DNA from: Flavobacteriales bacterium UBA6051 | Lineage (GTDB): Bacteria; Bacteroidota; Bacteroidia; Flavobacteriales_D; Crocinitomicaceae | NCBI GenBank assembly: GCA_002427735.1 | Contig: DIYP01000017.1 | Location: 335,729 to 399,728 of the forward strand | Direction of reading: 5' to 3' | DNA: 64,000 bases | Shown here: piece by piece, positions 9,046-18,259 of the stretch | How the letters are laid out: each line of letters opens with the position of its first letter | Numbering within the stretch: the first letter of the stretch is position 1 | Notes under the pieces: model-generated | Database searches by the model: none | Told to the model about the DNA's origin: nothing | Seen by the model: only the letters and a program-made list of their open reading frames with translations | Made by a program: the position numbers and the translations under genes

Positions 9046-10041
9046 ATGGCGATAGAACTAAAATCAAAATATACTCGCTTTAGAGCATATCAATTAGGAC
9101 AAAAAGGTTCTTTGTATTCATATTACGATGGAACCGATTTTACACTTATTGAAGCTATGTTGACAGAAAGTGTAATTCCGCAGATTAATGAGGAACTTAT
9201 TGCGTGCGGATTTAAAAAGGGAGATCGCATTGCGTGTTTGCATATCACAAGTTGGGACAGTGATCATTGTGAAAGCAAATCTTTGGCGGCAATTTTAAAT
9301 ATTCTTAAACCACGAAGAATTGAATTTCCGGGTTATCCAATAAAGAAAGAAATACAAAATCAAGTGGACTGCGCTCAGCTCATTGTTGATTATTATAATG
9401 AACTGAAAAAAGAGCAAAAGACTGTAGTTGCAAAAAGCATAACTCCTGGATATTGCAATACGTTGGTTACTTACACCAAATGGACCTATAGAAATGTCCT
9501 ATTTTCGAATAAGAAGGATTATGCGGAGTCCAATAATAATTCTACGATCAAACTGTTTCGAACCGGCAGCTTTACTGTTTTAAGCCTGGGCGATATCGAT
9601 CATGAGAACATAAAGAAGTATTTGTTAAAGGAATGGTTGGTGAAGAATGAGGTAGATGTATTACTTATTGCACATCATGGAGCTGCAAACAAGGTAAATG
9701 TTAAAGATTTTTTTAAGGAAGTTGCGCCTACGGTTGTCGTTTGTACCTCAAATTATGATAATCAATTTAAGCACCCCAGGCAGAGTGTTCGAAATTACTT
9801 AAGTGAACTGTCCATACCATTGAAAACAACGAAAAATGGAGATGTTATAATTACTTCAACAGGAGATGATAAACGAAATTTTAGTGTTCAGGATTTAAAG
9901 GCCAATAGCACGGAGCAAAAGGGCAGAAAGATAAATTACAAGAGTAAACGAGCAAAATATTATGATAAGGAGAATAATCTCTCGAGTAATGAAGACATCG
10001 TAGAGGCGTTGAGGAAAATTCTTGAGGACTTCGGAAAGTAA
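9046..10041 (+). CDS. ComEC-like metallo-beta-lactamase-fold protein with altered metal motif
   Basis: The 331-residue protein matches the hydrolase domain of ComEC/Rec2-type MBL proteins. It has TSWDSDH (68-74) where THxDxDH is expected, LSLGDID (180-186) for the LxxGD strand, AHHGAANK (209-216) for the HHGS motif, and KHPRQSVRNYL near the end. The first histidine of the metal motif is Ser69, so one zinc site may be weak or lost. No signal peptide or membrane segment is present, so it is probably cytosolic. It is the last gene of the 5.5-10 kb cluster and lies 58 bp before hsdM. Related soluble MBL proteins are found in several bacterial conflict systems. The activity, whether nuclease, phosphodiesterase or none, is unknown. 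Confidence 0.8.
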   Translation: MAIELKSKYTRFRAYQLGQKGSLYSYYDGTDFTLIEAMLTESVIPQINEELIACGFKKGDRIACLHITSWDSDHCESKSLAAILNILKPRRIEFPGYPIKKEIQNQVDCAQLIVDYYNELKKEQKTVVAKSITPGYCNTLVTYTKWTYRNVLFSNKKDYAESNNNSTIKLFRTGSFTVLSLGDIDHENIKKYLLKEWLVKNEVDVLLIAHHGAANKVNVKDFFKEVAPTVVVCTSNYDNQFKHPRQSVRNYLSELSIPLKTTKNGDVIITSTGDDKRNFSVQDLKANSTEQKGRKINYKSKRAKYYDKENNLSSNEDIVEALRKILEDFGK

Positions 10042-10099
10042 TATTCATCCGTATTCTTTCCCTATCTTTAACCCTCACGCCAAATACGAATAACTACGA

Positions 10100-11554
10100 A
10101 TGTTCGAACAAACATTTAAAAACATAGATGACCTCCTCTACAAAGACTCGGGAGCAGATAGTGAACTCGATTACATCGGACAAACCTCTTGGGTGATGTT
10201 CCTCCGTTACCTGGATGAGCTGGAGCAGGATAAGGCGGACGAAGCGGAGCTTAGAGGAGAAGGGTACACCTTTATCCTGGATGAAGAATACCGCTGGGGA
10301 AAATGGGCCATGCCCAAAGGAGAGGATGGAAAGCTTGATCACCACGTAGCTCTGACGGGGCCGGATTTGGTGCAGTTTGTCGATGGGAAACTCTTTCCCT
10401 ACCTCGCAAAGTTCAAGCAAACAGCTGAAAGTGCACAGACCATCCAATACAAGATTGGGGAAATTTTCTCAGAACTCAAAAACAAGATCCAAAGCGGGTA
10501 CAATCTGCGAGAGATTTTAGAATACGCAGACGAGTTGCCTTTCCGTTCCAGCAAAGACAAGCACGAGTTAAGTCACCTCTACGAGACCAAGATCAAGAAC
10601 ATGGGGAACGCCGGGCGTAATGGAGGACAGTACTACACACCGCGACCGCTCATTCGCGCTATGATTCAGGTGATTGACCCACAGATGGGTGAGAAAGTGT
10701 ACGACGGTGCGGCAGGTTCATGTGGCTTTTTGTGTGAAGCGTACGAGTACATGTACGAGCGCATGGAAAAGACCACCGACAATCTCAAAACCCTTCAAGA
10801 AAGCACCTTTTACGGAAAAGAGAAAAAGAACCTAGCTTATGTCATTGGGATCATGAATATGATTCTCCACGGCATAGAAGCTCCCAATATTGTCCATACG
10901 AATACGCTCGGTGAGAACATCCGCGATATTCAGGAGAAGAACCGTTACCATATTATTTTGGCTAACCCACCTTTTGGAGGGAAAGAACGAAAAGAGGTAC
11001 AGCAGAACTTTGATATCAAAACAGGGGAGACAGCCTTCTTGTTTATGCAGCACTTTATCAAGAGTTTAAAAACAGGAGGTAGAGCAGCCATTGTCATTAA
11101 GAACACCGTATTGAGTAATACCGACAATGCTTCCATAGCGCTGCGGAAGCTGATCCTCGAAAGTTGCAACCTCCACACCATTCTAGACATGCCGAGTGGA
11201 ACCTTCCTGGGAGCCGGTGTAAAAACAGTGGTGTTGTTCTTCCAAAAAGGAGAGCCGACCAAAAAGATCTGGTACTACCAACTGGACCCCGGGCGGAACA
11301 TGGGAAAAACAAACCCATTGAACGACAAAGACATGGCGGAGTTCGTGAAGCTGCAAAAGAAAGCACTGGAAACCGAGCAGAGTTGGAATGTGAAGGTGGT
11401 AGACATTGATCAGGAAACCTGCGACCTCTCTGTAAAAAACCCAAATACACCGGAAGAAGAGCCGTTGAGAAGCCCACAAGAAATTTTGGAGGAGATGGAA
11501 GAACTGGATACAGAAACAAAAGGTTTGTTGGATTCAATCAAGGAGCTTATATGA
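10100..11554 (+). CDS. hsdM: Type I restriction-modification DNA methyltransferase subunit (N6-adenine)
   Basis: The 484-residue protein has the HsdM N-terminal helical domain (MFEQTFKNIDDLLYKD) and an amino-methyltransferase core. SAM motif I is VYDGAAGSCGFLCEA (about 200-214), and the catalytic NPPF is at about residues 289-292 in IILANPPFGGKE. QYYTPRPLIRAMI is the conserved segment before motif I. With HsdS it methylates adenine at a bipartite site. Its ATG follows a possible TATCTTTA -7 box at 10063-10070. The stop overlaps the hsdS start (ATGA), and four genes run hsdM-hsdS-X-hsdR as one operon. Confidence 0.96.
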   Translation: MFEQTFKNIDDLLYKDSGADSELDYIGQTSWVMFLRYLDELEQDKADEAELRGEGYTFILDEEYRWGKWAMPKGEDGKLDHHVALTGPDLVQFVDGKLFPYLAKFKQTAESAQTIQYKIGEIFSELKNKIQSGYNLREILEYADELPFRSSKDKHELSHLYETKIKNMGNAGRNGGQYYTPRPLIRAMIQVIDPQMGEKVYDGAAGSCGFLCEAYEYMYERMEKTTDNLKTLQESTFYGKEKKNLAYVIGIMNMILHGIEAPNIVHTNTLGENIRDIQEKNRYHIILANPPFGGKERKEVQQNFDIKTGETAFLFMQHFIKSLKTGGRAAIVIKNTVLSNTDNASIALRKLILESCNLHTILDMPSGTFLGAGVKTVVLFFQKGEPTKKIWYYQLDPGRNMGKTNPLNDKDMAEFVKLQKKALETEQSWNVKVVDIDQETCDLSVKNPNTPEEEPLRSPQEILEEMEELDTETKGLLDSIKELI

Positions 11555-12861
11555 GTGGAAGGGCAGCGACATTAAAAGTTCAAAAGGGAGATTTTGCATT
11601 ATCTGTTGGAAACCCAAAAGATCAAGCTCCGGATGGTTGGAAATGGACTGAGTTGCTTTCAGTTGCCGAAATGGCATCTGGACATACGCCAAGCAGACGT
11701 AAACCTGAGTATTGGAAAGATGGCGACATTAAGTGGATGTGCGCCGCTGATGCAAGATTTCAACACGGAGGAGTCGTCTCTGAAACCAAGGAAAAAATTA
11801 ATCAGCTTGGGCTTGATAATTCAGCAGCTGTTTTGCTTCCGAAAGATACAGTGTGCCTTTCCAGGACAGGTGCTTCTATTGGTTACGCAGTGAGGTTAGG
11901 GGAGTCTATGGCTACGAATCAAGGGTTCTTCAATTGGATTTGTTCTGATGATTTAAACCCCAAGTACTTACAATATGCTCTGATGAGCGAGATTAATTTT
12001 TTGGAGAGAATCGCATATGGAGCGGCTCACCACACCATTTACTTTCCGGAATTGAAGGCGTTTCATATTTGCATGCCTAATCGTAAAGCACAAGATCGAA
12101 TCGTTGATAGTATTGACAAAGCCTTTGCAGCCATAGATCAGGCAAAATCCAATGTGGAGAAGAATATCCAAAATGCGAAGGAGTTGTTTCAATCCACACT
12201 CAATGAAATTTTTAGCCAGAAAGGAGATGGTTGGGAGGAAGTCGTTTTAAAAGATATTATTGATGTAAAGCATGGATTTGCATTTAAAAGCAAATTTTTC
12301 GCAACTGATGGAGAATTTGTACTACTTACACCAGGAAATTACTTCGAAGAAGGAGGCTATAGAGATAGAGGGGCAAAACAGAAGTATTATCAAGGCGAAA
12401 TTCCAGCTGGTTACATTTTAGAGAAAGATGACCTGTTAGTGGCAATGACTGAACAAGCAGCTGGCTTGCTTGGAAGTCCTTTACTTGTTCCAGAGTCTAA
12501 CAAATTTCTTCATAATCAACGACTTGGTCTGATAAAGATTAAAGCAGGAGTAAGGCTAGGGAATAGGTTTCTTTACCATGTCTTCAATACAAGGAAATTA
12601 CGAAAAGAAATTCATTATACAGGTACTGGATTAAAAGTCCGACATACCTCACCAACCAAAATTTCCGCGATCCGAGTTTGTGTTAATTTTAATCAAGATG
12701 TGCAGGAGAAAACAATTAAGCTTTTAAAAAAACTAGAGTTGTCTACAGATGAAATAATTTCAAAATATTACTTCAAACTTTCAAATCTCGAAGATCTCAA
12801 AAAATCCATCCTCCAAAAAGCCTTTACTGGAGAGTTAACTGCTAAAAACCTAATGATATGA
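11551..12861 (+). CDS. hsdS: Type I restriction-modification specificity subunit
   Basis: The 436-residue HsdS has two target-recognition domains, each opening with the usual pattern: GWKWTELLSVAEMASGHTP and GWEEVVLKDIIDVKHGFAF. Each is followed by a helical spacer (IVDSIDKAFAAIDQAKSN and LKKLELSTDEIISKYYFK) and the repeated end motif (ELFQSTLNEIFSQKG / DLKKSILQKAFTGELT). The two domains differ strongly in sequence, as expected for an asymmetric bipartite target. It overlaps hsdM by 4 bp and the small gene downstream by 4 bp. HsdS sequences vary quickly, so the recognition sequence cannot be read from here. Confidence 0.95.
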   Translation: MSGRAATLKVQKGDFALSVGNPKDQAPDGWKWTELLSVAEMASGHTPSRRKPEYWKDGDIKWMCAADARFQHGGVVSETKEKINQLGLDNSAAVLLPKDTVCLSRTGASIGYAVRLGESMATNQGFFNWICSDDLNPKYLQYALMSEINFLERIAYGAAHHTIYFPELKAFHICMPNRKAQDRIVDSIDKAFAAIDQAKSNVEKNIQNAKELFQSTLNEIFSQKGDGWEEVVLKDIIDVKHGFAFKSKFFATDGEFVLLTPGNYFEEGGYRDRGAKQKYYQGEIPAGYILEKDDLLVAMTEQAAGLLGSPLLVPESNKFLHNQRLGLIKIKAGVRLGNRFLYHVFNTRKLRKEIHYTGTGLKVRHTSPTKISAIRVCVNFNQDVQEKTIKLLKKLELSTDEIISKYYFKLSNLEDLKKSILQKAFTGELTAKNLMI

Positions 12862-13475
12862 CCGAGGAAGAACTAATCGCTTTTTTGGAAGCATTGGAAC
12901 TGGAAGGGCAGTTTGAAATGGTGCATTTTGAAGAGAATGCTCCAATTCTGTTCTTATTTGATGAGCACCACGGGAATCAAAATGAGTGCATCGACAGAAA
13001 CATTCGGAATGCCGAAACTCTGATAGAGCATACGGATGTTCAACTGATTGGGGTGGAGAGCCATGCAGGTGGTGTTGAGTGGGATCAGCATGACAAGAAA
13101 TACGTTACCAATGACCTTAATGAAAAGTTCTATCGGCAAGCAGTTGCGGATTATAGAAGTGGGTGTACGGCTTTCGTGGATGGTTTAGCTCAACATGGAG
13201 GTCTTATTCAGGGAGTGGAGAGCGAAGGCATGATTGGGAAACAACATACTCAGGGAGAAACGGAAGGCAGAAATCCCTTAAATGAGTTACGTTCCCGACA
13301 CTTTATTAAAACGCTGGGTGAAGAATATATCACAAGAGGACTGGAAGGTAACCTTATCTTAAACTGCGGTAGTGAGCATAATAACGATATCGTGCGGTGG
13401 ATTAATGATGAAAGTATTGAAGATATTGTGGGATTTAAAGCCACATACGTGCGTATCAACACCATAGATCAATGA
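12858..13475 (+). CDS. ChaN/TIKI/EreA-like protein embedded in the type I RM operon
   Basis: The 205-residue protein overlaps hsdS at its start and hsdR at its end (both ATGA), so it is translationally coupled to the restriction system. Its layout recalls the ChaN/TIKI/EreA-like superfamily: an early acidic/His motif (FLFDEHHGNQNE), then a strand and Glu/His (LIGVESHAGG), a central helical region, and a late LNCGSEHNNDIVRWI resembling the terminal histidine motif of that fold. Members include haem-binding ChaN, TraB/TIKI proteases and erythromycin esterases. There is no signal peptide, so it would act in the cytosol. Fold membership is inference from motif order; the activity is unknown. I know of no standard type I subunit of this kind. 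Confidence 0.7.
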   Translation: MTEEELIAFLEALELEGQFEMVHFEENAPILFLFDEHHGNQNECIDRNIRNAETLIEHTDVQLIGVESHAGGVEWDQHDKKYVTNDLNEKFYRQAVADYRSGCTAFVDGLAQHGGLIQGVESEGMIGKQHTQGETEGRNPLNELRSRHFIKTLGEEYITRGLEGNLILNCGSEHNNDIVRWINDESIEDIVGFKATYVRINTIDQ

Positions 13476-15910
13476 ACGAAGAACAAACGAAATACGACCT
13501 CATTAACCCTGCCCTGCGTGAAGCCGGATGGGGTATAGTGGAAGGCAGTCGTGTGCGTTTGGAACATCCCATTACTAACAAAGACAAACCCGGTGTGCGT
13601 AATTATTCGCAGCTGGCCGCCGACTATGTCCTCGAATACAAAAACCGAAGACTAGCGGTCATTGAAGCCAAAAAGCGCGACCTGTATTATACTGAAGGTG
13701 TTCCGCAAGCAAAAGACTATGCAACGCGTTTGCAAATTCGCTTTACCTACTCCACCAACGGGCTCAAGATCTACCAAATGGACATGGAGGAAGGAACGGA
13801 GGGCGATGTGACCGGTTTTCCTTCACCCGATGAGTTGTGGGAAATGACCTACCCAACTCCAGTGGATGAAGAGCAGGTAGAGAAAGAAGCATGGAAAGAA
13901 CGCTTATTTGCCGTCCCTTTTGAAGACAGGGGAGGAACATGGCAACCGCGTTATTATCAACATAATGCCATTACACAAGTACTGGAAGCAGTGGCCAACA
14001 AAGAATCCAGAATCCTGCTGACGCTAGCCACAGGAACCGGGAAAACAGCCATTTCTTTTCAGATCGCCTGGAAGTTGTTCCATGCTAAATGGAACCTGAA
14101 ACTCGACGGTCAACGCAGTCCACGTATCCTGTTTCTGGCAGACCGAAATATTTTGGCAGATCAGGCCTTCAATGCTTTTAATGCCTTTGAAGAAGATGCG
14201 CTGGTGCGTGTTGCTCCGGATGAAATCCGAAAGAAAGGAAGAGTGCCCAAAAATGGTAACATCTTCTTTACCATCTTTCAAACCTTTATGGCAGGAAATG
14301 CTTCTGAGTCGGAGGCCATTGAGGAGGTGCACGGCATGGCTGCAGAAGACAGACCCGCCTATGGGTCGAAAGGCTACTTTGGAGAATATCCCACCGACTT
14401 TTTCGACTTCATTATCATTGATGAATGTCACCGTGGCGGAGCCAATGATGAAAGCTCTTGGAGAGAAATTCTTGAGTATTTTTCTCCAGCCGTCCAACTG
14501 GGGCTCACAGCTACACCAAAGCGCGATGTAAACGGAGACACCTACGATTATTTTGGAGATCCGGTCTACATCTATTCACTCAAAGAAGGAATCAACGACG
14601 GTTTCCTCACACCCTTCCAGGTAAAAGAAATAGATACCACCATTGACGAGTATACCTATACCGGAGACGATGATGTACAGGGTGGAGAACTGGAAGAAGG
14701 GCGCACCTATACCGAAAAAGATTTTAACCGCATCATAGAAATCAAAGCGCGGGAAGAATACCGCGTCAAACTCTTTATGGATATGATGGATCAGCAGCAG
14801 AAAACACTGGTGTTCTGTGCCACGCAAATCCACGCCGCAGCTGTGCGTGATCTCATCAATCAATACGCGGACATCAAAAATCCGCACTATTGTCACCGCG
14901 TTACGGCAGACGATGGTAAACTTGGAGAAAAGCACCTTCGGGATTTCCAGGACAACGAGAAAAGTATTCCTACAGTGTTGACCACTTCACAGAAGTTGAG
15001 TACAGGAGTAGATGCTCCAGAGATTCGCAATATCGTACTCATGCGCCCCGTACGTTCCATGGTCGAGTTCAAACAAATCGTCGGGCGTGGTACCCGTCTC
15101 TTTGACGGCAAAGAGTACTTCACCGTCTACGATTTTGTCAATGCCCACGAACATTTCAATGACGCCGAATGGGATGGGCCGCCATTGCCGCCTGATCCAC
15201 CAAAAACACCGGGAGGCACAAAAGTGTGCAAAAGGTGCAGTCAGAGACCGTGCGTATGTTCCAAAGGGCATCCGGGACCATGTCCCGTTTGTCAGAACGA
15301 TCCCTGCGTTTGTGAAAAGGAACCAACAGTAATTACCAGTGTAACTTTACCCAACAACAAGGTATTGCAGTTTGATTCCATGGTGAAAACATCCTTCTGG
15401 AGTGCATCAGGAAAACCTATTTCCGCTCCAGAGTTTCTCAAGCAACTCTTTGGTGATCTTCCCGAACTGTTTCAGTCCGAAGAAGAATTGAGGAAACTGT
15501 GGAGCCTCCCCGGAACGCGTAAAAAACTAATGAGTGAACTGCACGAAAAAGGATACACCGACAAGCAACTGGAAGATTTGCGAAAACTCGTGCACGGCCA
15601 AAACAGCGACCTCTTTGACGTACTCAACTACGTCGCCTATCAGCGCGACTTACTCCCACGCTTGGAGCGTGCCGAGAAAGCGAAAATTCAACTTGGAGAC
15701 TACAACCCTCAGCAACAGGAATTTCTCAATTTCGTCCTGGAACAATACGTCAAAGAAGGTGTTGACGAACTCGACGATGATAAACTTGGAGACCTTCTTG
15801 TACTGAACTACGGTGCGATTGCAGATGCAAAGCAGGAGCTCGGTGATGTTAAAACTATTCGTGAAACATTCATTGGATTTCAGAGAGCCTTATATGAGGA
15901 AGTAGGTTAA
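13472..15910 (+). CDS. hsdR: Type I restriction enzyme, endonuclease/translocase subunit
   Basis: The 812-residue EcoEI-type HsdR has an N-terminal PD-(D/E)xK nuclease (VIEAKKRD, about residues 63-70), a superfamily 2 helicase with Walker A TLATGTGKT (about 184-192) and DECH box IIIDECHRGG (about 315-324), further motifs QLGLTATPKRD and QIVGRGTRLF, and the C-terminal EcoEI_R domain. Between helicase and C-terminal domain is a short cysteine-rich repeat, CKRCSQRPCVC then CPVCQNDPCVC (about residues 584-615), likely one or two zinc knuckles. With HsdM and HsdS it translocates and cuts unmethylated DNA. All key motifs appear intact, so the system should be functional. Confidence 0.95.
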   Translation: MNEEQTKYDLINPALREAGWGIVEGSRVRLEHPITNKDKPGVRNYSQLAADYVLEYKNRRLAVIEAKKRDLYYTEGVPQAKDYATRLQIRFTYSTNGLKIYQMDMEEGTEGDVTGFPSPDELWEMTYPTPVDEEQVEKEAWKERLFAVPFEDRGGTWQPRYYQHNAITQVLEAVANKESRILLTLATGTGKTAISFQIAWKLFHAKWNLKLDGQRSPRILFLADRNILADQAFNAFNAFEEDALVRVAPDEIRKKGRVPKNGNIFFTIFQTFMAGNASESEAIEEVHGMAAEDRPAYGSKGYFGEYPTDFFDFIIIDECHRGGANDESSWREILEYFSPAVQLGLTATPKRDVNGDTYDYFGDPVYIYSLKEGINDGFLTPFQVKEIDTTIDEYTYTGDDDVQGGELEEGRTYTEKDFNRIIEIKAREEYRVKLFMDMMDQQQKTLVFCATQIHAAAVRDLINQYADIKNPHYCHRVTADDGKLGEKHLRDFQDNEKSIPTVLTTSQKLSTGVDAPEIRNIVLMRPVRSMVEFKQIVGRGTRLFDGKEYFTVYDFVNAHEHFNDAEWDGPPLPPDPPKTPGGTKVCKRCSQRPCVCSKGHPGPCPVCQNDPCVCEKEPTVITSVTLPNNKVLQFDSMVKTSFWSASGKPISAPEFLKQLFGDLPELFQSEEELRKLWSLPGTRKKLMSELHEKGYTDKQLEDLRKLVHGQNSDLFDVLNYVAYQRDLLPRLERAEKAKIQLGDYNPQQQEFLNFVLEQYVKEGVDELDDDKLGDLLVLNYGAIADAKQELGDVKTIRETFIGFQRALYEEVG

Positions 15911-15974
15911 TTAAACAACGTGATTATTACTACGCACGTGAAGTGCTAACTATGTATCTCAGGGAAAAGAAAAA

Positions 15975-18086
15975 TTAACCCTTTAGATCATAATAGTGTG
16001 AATCCGATTCAAATAAGTAATCATTGAGAGAAATCACCTTAAAATGCTCGTCCAGCAATATGATTTCAAACGCTTTTCCGTATTCAGCCTTGAATTTATT
16101 CAGGTAGTCCATCAGATTATTCAGCGACTGTTTTACTCCTTTAGGAGGGTTGCTTAAAATCAAATATTGTGGATTGGTCGTATTCAAGAACTCATCCAAT
16201 ACTTGTTTGTTTGTCCCAACAGTTAAATCAGGTAACCAATGATGATGTGGCCATTGTACAATAGTGCTTTCGAGGACAAGAGGATCAGCTTTTTCGAGTG
16301 TAGAAGCTAAGCTTTCAATCAGTGTTTCGCGCTCAGCCGAAAGTGCATCCAACTTTGCGACCCTAGTGTTGTATGCGTCAGTATGTTTCTTGAGGGCTTT
16401 AGTAATAAGGTCATCTTCTATGTCTAACTTTGATAAGAGACCGTCTAGTTGGTCTTCATAACTCTTAAGAAGGTCGATGTTTGGCAGTCTTCCCGATTCA
16501 AGGGTTTCTACGATCAGCTTGTTTTTTCTTATTAAATGGTCAATGAGCTCTTTATGCTCTTCTCCGAATTGTCCCGCTAACTCGTCTCCAATACTTTTTT
16601 GAATGTCGTCAATAACGGAGGAATTATAATCTAAATTCAGGTCTCTTGTCAAGGATTCAATTTCATCCTCTACGTCTAGAATCCGTTGCTGAAGATCTCC
16701 TATTTTACGATCATGTAAGGCTTTTTGGGCTTTTACATCACTCAACACACTTCGAATGGATGAAGTTCCAGCATCTCCCATGCTTAAATGGGAAACACCA
16801 TTATGCTCAAAGCGCGATATCATGGATAAATCATTGACTTGCGAAGAAGAACGTTTTTTGAAAAGAACGAGTTGGTCGCCTGAAGAAAAACGAACCTTTG
16901 AGGCGCTTGTAGTATTTGACAGCATAGGAATAGCCTCTAGAGAGATATCGTTTACACCCTGGCTGAAAGAAATAGCCAAACCTTCTCCTAGTGATGATTG
17001 CGTGTAATTACAGCATTTCTCCAATTGCGCCTTGAATTTTTCGAATTGTTTCGCGCCATTTTTCGAAGAGTACATATCAGATACGATAATCTGATCAATC
17101 TTGACATCATCCTTTAACCAACGCTTAAGTCCGTTGATATGGTCTGCGTCCGTGTGTGTAATAAATACTTTTGCAGAAGTGATATCATCTCCAGAAGATT
17201 TTATCAACTGCTGCAAACGAGCAGCATCTTTTTTTGTTTTTCCAGTATCGAAAATGAGGAGTTCTTTTTCTGGTGTTTTAACCACAAATGAATTGCCCCC
17301 ATCCTCCAGTTGAATGTAATTAATATCGAGGTTATGATTGGGGTCGTAATTTGTTTTTGCTAAGACTCTTCCACTTTCATTGGGCTGATTAACAAACACG
17401 GGAAGTTCAGATTCCCGGACTGGTTTTTTAGATGTGGAGAATACACTCCGCTCTTTTTTGAGCAGGTTAAATTGATCTAATAACTCCTGACGGCCCACGT
17501 GTTCAGCTACGTGCTCAACGACATTTTTCCGCAGCCCGGAAGCGAGGTCTTTTCCCTCTTGACGGAGCCAAAGCAACTCTTGAGGGAGGTACTGATGTAA
17601 TTGTCGGTTGGTTCCAATAAAGGGAACGATCTCAGAACTAAAAAGCTGATCCAATTCTTGATAAGACGACTTTGAATAGTTCCGTGTTCGAGCGATTGCT
17701 TCGGATTCAAGATTAATTGATTGGATAGAGCGCCCCTTTTCTGTTTTCACAAAACGCAGTCTATCATACATTCCCTGCTCAATATTATTCCCGACACCGC
17801 GCACTTCAATGTATCCCTGCTTAACAAGGTCATCCAATGATCTAACGTTAAGGACAGACCCATTGGTTCTAGTAACTGTTACGGGAGCATTAAACTGCGT
17901 ATACCGTGTGCCTGAATAAGGCGCATGTGCATAAAGGTCTAAGCAATATGCTGTCACTTCAGCTGATTTGCCAGTAAACTCGATGAGTCCTTTGGCAATA
18001 CCCATAGGTTGAACTTGGGCCATTGAGAAACAACCAGTGAATAGTAAAAGGAGTGTAAATGAGGCCTTGATAAATCGTGTTTTCAT
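15975..18086 (-). CDS. Exported MBL-fold hydrolase with long coiled-coil insertion
   Basis: I chose the ATG at 18086 because it begins a signal peptide (MKTRFIKASFTLLLLFTGC; Cys then Phe-Ser-Met-Ala-Gln), giving 703 residues. After an N-terminal domain of about 230 residues comes a ComEC-like MBL core with an intact THTDADH motif (about 310-316), MGDAG, and a late PHHHW in place of HHGS. Between the last two lies a coiled-coil of about 190 residues (LQQRILDVEDEIESLTRDLN). The protein therefore acts outside the cytoplasm, unlike the other two MBL proteins nearby. It is transcribed from a divergent region shared with the MBL-ATPase-HNH-McrBC operon. Substrate unknown; a nuclease or phosphodiesterase is plausible. 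Confidence 0.82.
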   Translation of the reverse strand: MKTRFIKASFTLLLLFTGCFSMAQVQPMGIAKGLIEFTGKSAEVTAYCLDLYAHAPYSGTRYTQFNAPVTVTRTNGSVLNVRSLDDLVKQGYIEVRGVGNNIEQGMYDRLRFVKTEKGRSIQSINLESEAIARTRNYSKSSYQELDQLFSSEIVPFIGTNRQLHQYLPQELLWLRQEGKDLASGLRKNVVEHVAEHVGRQELLDQFNLLKKERSVFSTSKKPVRESELPVFVNQPNESGRVLAKTNYDPNHNLDINYIQLEDGGNSFVVKTPEKELLIFDTGKTKKDAARLQQLIKSSGDDITSAKVFITHTDADHINGLKRWLKDDVKIDQIIVSDMYSSKNGAKQFEKFKAQLEKCCNYTQSSLGEGLAISFSQGVNDISLEAIPMLSNTTSASKVRFSSGDQLVLFKKRSSSQVNDLSMISRFEHNGVSHLSMGDAGTSSIRSVLSDVKAQKALHDRKIGDLQQRILDVEDEIESLTRDLNLDYNSSVIDDIQKSIGDELAGQFGEEHKELIDHLIRKNKLIVETLESGRLPNIDLLKSYEDQLDGLLSKLDIEDDLITKALKKHTDAYNTRVAKLDALSAERETLIESLASTLEKADPLVLESTIVQWPHHHWLPDLTVGTNKQVLDEFLNTTNPQYLILSNPPKGVKQSLNNLMDYLNKFKAEYGKAFEIILLDEHFKVISLNDYLFESDSHYYDLKG

Positions 18087-18109
18087 GTTCTGCAGGTATA
18101 GAATCAGCA

Positions 18110-18155
18110 TAAAAATAAGGCCAAAGAGTCGTTTTAACAACGGGTATTTATACCC
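18110..18155 (-). promoter_or_regulatory. Promoter and dyad of the exported MBL gene
   Basis: On the minus strand a perfect dyad GGGTATAAATACCC (18142-18155) is followed by TTG (18138-18140), a 20-bp spacer and TATTTTTA (18110-18117), one base off the TAnnTTTG consensus. The layout matches the promoter at 5417-5460. The dyad is 105 bp before the divergent start at 18260 and could also serve that operon. Confidence 0.6.
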
Positions 18156-18259
18156 CTTTTTTAGGGCTTTCTTTCCATTCTTACGGTTTTTAGGTAGTAT
18201 TATACTTCACTCTAGTTGGGGTGAATTGAGTAAATTGAATATCAACAAAATAGATTAGT

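Noticed and set aside
5483..10041. CBASS-type system (patatin effector)
   Set aside because: No CD-NTase-like cyclase or E1/E2/JAB gene is present near the patatin gene, so only the effector-like fold is shared.
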